Assembly: GCA_012270665.1 (NCBI GenBank)
Contig: JAAXHY010000476.1
Span: 1 to 7,712 of the forward strand
Length of the DNA stretch: 7,712 nt
Source of the DNA: Dehalococcoidia bacterium
Lineage (GTDB): Bacteria > Chloroflexota > Dehalococcoidia > SAR202 > UBA11138
Direction: 5' to 3'
In this document: positions 5,868 to 7,712 of the stretch, one piece after another
Numbering within the stretch: position 1 is the first letter of the stretch
Layout of the letters: every line of letters starts with the position of its first letter
Program-made: the position numbers and the translations under genes
Notes under the pieces: model-generated
What the model was told of the DNA's origin: nothing
The model's database searches: none
The model's input: the letters and a program-made list of their open reading frames with translations, nothing else

Positions 5868-7712
5868 GTGTTCAGCCACCTCCACGTTCACACCGAGTAC
5901 TCTATGCTTGACGGCCTGAGCAGGCTGGAGCCATTGGTGAAGCGCACAAGAGAACTCGGCATGGACAGCCTGGCCATAACCGACCACGGCGGCATGTACG
6001 GCGCGATAGACTTCTATCGAATGGCCAAGGCCGAGCGCATTCGCCCCATCATCGGTTGTGAGTTGTACGTCGCGCCGGGCAGCAGGCATGAGCGCAACCC
6101 CAACGAGAGAAGCCCGTATCACATGACAGTTCTTGCCAAGAACAACACGGGCTATCAGAACCTCGCCAAGCTCATAACCATGTCTCACCTGGAGGGCTTC
6201 TACTACAAGCCCCGCGTGGACCGCGAAATCCTCGAACGCCACCACGAAGGCCTGATAGTCATGTCCGGCTGCCCCAGTGGCGAGGTCCCGACTCTCATAA
6301 CCCAGGGCCGCGTGGACGAAGCCCGCGCTACCGCCAACTGGTACAGAGAGGTGTTCGGAGATTACTACCTTGAGTTCATGCGGCACGGCGACGTACCCGA
6401 ACTGCCCCAGATAAACAACGGCCTCTTGGACATACACCGCGATCTCGGTATCCCCATCGTCGCCACAAACGACTCGCACTACATCAACGGCAACGAGGCG
6501 CGCCTCCAGGATATTCTCATTTGCATACATACCAACACGAATATCCAGGACGAAAAACGCCTTCGCATGGAGGAACCCTCGTACTATCTCAAGAGCCCGG
6601 AAGAGATGGAAGAGTTGTTCGACGACCTGCCCGAGGCGGTCGCCAACACTCAGAAGATCGCCGAAATGTGCGATCTGGACATAGACTTCAAGCAACTCCG
6701 ACTTCCCCAGTACACGGTCCCAGGCGGGGCCACGCCATTTGAGTACCTGTCCAACATATGCTGGGAGGGACTGCGACAGCGGCTTCCCGACGCGGGAGAG
6801 GAGGAGAAGAACCGTCTTGCCTACGAGCTCGAGGTCATCAGGCAGACTAGCTTCGACAACTACTTCCTGGTCGTGTGGGACATAGCCCGTTTCGTGCGCG
6901 AAAACGACATCTTCTTCGCGGTGCGCGGCAGCGCCGCCGCCAGCCTGACGCTCTTCTGCCTCGGCGTTACGAACGTGAATCCGCTTCCATACAAGCTGGT
7001 CTTCGAGCGCTTCCTAAACCTCGAACGCAAGGAAATGCCCGATATAGACATGGACTTCCAGGACGACCGGCGCGAGGAGGTCATCAACTACGTCGTGCAG
7101 AAGTATGGCCGCGAACACGTCGCCCATATCATCACGTTCGGAACGCTCGGCGCGCGCGCCGCGATCAGGGACGTCGGTCGCGCCCTGGGAATGACCTACG
7201 GCGACGTTGACCGCGTCGCCCGCATGATTCCCACTAGGCTCGGCATCACCCTGGACGACGCGAAGGCCGACCCCGAGTCCGAACTCGCCGGGGCAATCGA
7301 AGCCGACGAGCAAGTTCGTGAACTGGTAGAGAAGGCAGAGGGTCTGGAAGGGGTGACCAGGCACTCCAGCACCCACGCCGCGGGCGTCGTCATATCCCAG
7401 CAGCCCCTGGACGAGATAGTCCCCTTGCAGCGTCCCCAGAAGGCGGACGACAGCGGCTCCGTCGCCACCACGACGCAGTACGCGATGGAACCGGTAGCCG
7501 CGCTCGGACTTCTCAAGCTCGATTTCCTCGGCCTTGTGAACCTGACGGTGCTCGCCAAGGCCCGCGACCTGATAGCTGGGAGGCACGGCATACATTTCGA
7601 CCTGGTTGACATCCCACTCGATGACGCCAAGACCTTCGATCTGCTCTCCCGCGGCGATACTGCCGGAGTGTTCCAGCTGGAGGGCGGCGGAATGACGCGC
7701 TATATCAAGGAG
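5868..7712 (+). CDS. dnaE: DNA polymerase III alpha subunit, 3'-truncated by the window
   Basis: This is the replicative DNA polymerase catalytic subunit. The visible 615 codons, uninterrupted and running off the window, are about half the usual 1,100-1,200. The start is GTG at 5868 with GGAG seven bases upstream; an in-frame stop at 5853 rules out an earlier start. The PHP domain is at about 1-215: SHLHVHTEYSMLDG (4-16), AITDHGGMYGAIDFY (36-50), IGCELYVAPG, YHMTVLAKN, SGCPSGE and TNDSHY. All the usual PHP metal ligands appear kept (His6, His8, Asp39, His40, Glu65, His85, Cys135, Asp202, His204). The polymerase palm follows: AVRGSAAASL (351-360), FERFLN, then PDIDMDF (391-397) with catalytic Asp392 and Asp394, and KLDFLGL with the third catalytic Asp552. 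No intein is seen. The C-terminal fingers, OB fold and clamp-binding parts are beyond the window. Confidence 0.97.
   Translation, partial: MFSHLHVHTEYSMLDGLSRLEPLVKRTRELGMDSLAITDHGGMYGAIDFYRMAKAERIRPIIGCELYVAPGSRHERNPNERSPYHMTVLAKNNTGYQNLAKLITMSHLEGFYYKPRVDREILERHHEGLIVMSGCPSGEVPTLITQGRVDEARATANWYREVFGDYYLEFMRHGDVPELPQINNGLLDIHRDLGIPIVATNDSHYINGNEARLQDILICIHTNTNIQDEKRLRMEEPSYYLKSPEEMEELFDDLPEAVANTQKIAEMCDLDIDFKQLRLPQYTVPGGATPFEYLSNICWEGLRQRLPDAGEEEKNRLAYELEVIRQTSFDNYFLVVWDIARFVRENDIFFAVRGSAAASLTLFCLGVTNVNPLPYKLVFERFLNLERKEMPDIDMDFQDDRREEVINYVVQKYGREHVAHIITFGTLGARAAIRDVGRALGMTYGDVDRVARMIPTRLGITLDDAKADPESELAGAIEADEQVRELVEKAEGLEGVTRHSSTHAAGVVISQQPLDEIVPLQRPQKADDSGSVATTTQYAMEPVAALGLLKLDFLGLVNLTVLAKARDLIAGRHGIHFDLVDIPLDDAKTFDLLSRGDTAGVFQLEGGGMTRYIKE

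Noticed and set aside
5823..6695. A 290-codon open frame on the minus strand
   Set aside because: It lies antisense to the unmistakable dnaE PHP region and shows no motif; GC-rich codon use opens the opposite strand.
7014..7595. A 193-codon minus-strand frame inside dnaE
   Set aside because: It is antisense to the polymerase catalytic region, which is clearly the coding strand.

Overview
The window looks like a piece of a bacterial chromosome of moderately high G+C content, most likely from the Chloroflexota (Dehalococcoidia/SAR202-like). Two protein features suggest this. The oligopeptide-type binding protein has a Val/Lys/Glu-rich tandem-repeat linker ahead of its ligand-binding domain, a style common in Chloroflexota lipoprotein binding proteins. 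The DNA polymerase III alpha subunit carries the GSAAAS and PDIDMDFQDDRREEV variants that I recall from Dehalococcoidia-like DnaE. The taxon is an inference from memory; no search was run.

Layout. Positions 1-4056 (+) hold an ABC peptide/nickel-type importer: a 5'-truncated family 5 substrate-binding protein, then a DppB-type permease and a DppC-type permease. Two GC-rich hairpins lie between the binding protein and the permeases, and the unit ends at a perfect 15-bp hairpin (4086-4121). No ATP-binding subunit is in the window, so the ATPases must lie upstream or elsewhere. The hairpin also lies at the 3' end of a convergent gene (4162-4605, -) encoding a small four-helix membrane protein of unknown function.

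Positions 4606-5118 form a 513-bp stretch without a credible gene. It holds a possible promoter for the minus-strand gene, a 92-bp nested palindromic element built from CAGGTG and GCTGGTGG words (4925-5016), an AT-rich patch and a 14-bp palindrome (5040-5053). After it comes a membrane-anchored DM13-domain protein (5119-5709, +) with a methionine-rich stalk. A perfect extended -10 promoter, placed inside an inverted repeat, then precedes dnaE (5868 to the window end, +). dnaE starts at GTG and runs off the 3' edge after 615 codons, so it has no stop codon in the window.

How the genes work together. The first three genes form one import system for small peptides or similar solutes. The membrane protein, the DM13 protein and dnaE appear to be independent transcription units. 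The mix of a housekeeping replication gene, a transporter and small lineage-specific envelope genes looks like ordinary chromosome. I see no phage, CRISPR, toxin-antitoxin or defence module. The least explained parts are the palindromic element at 4925-5016 and the Met-rich DM13 protein.
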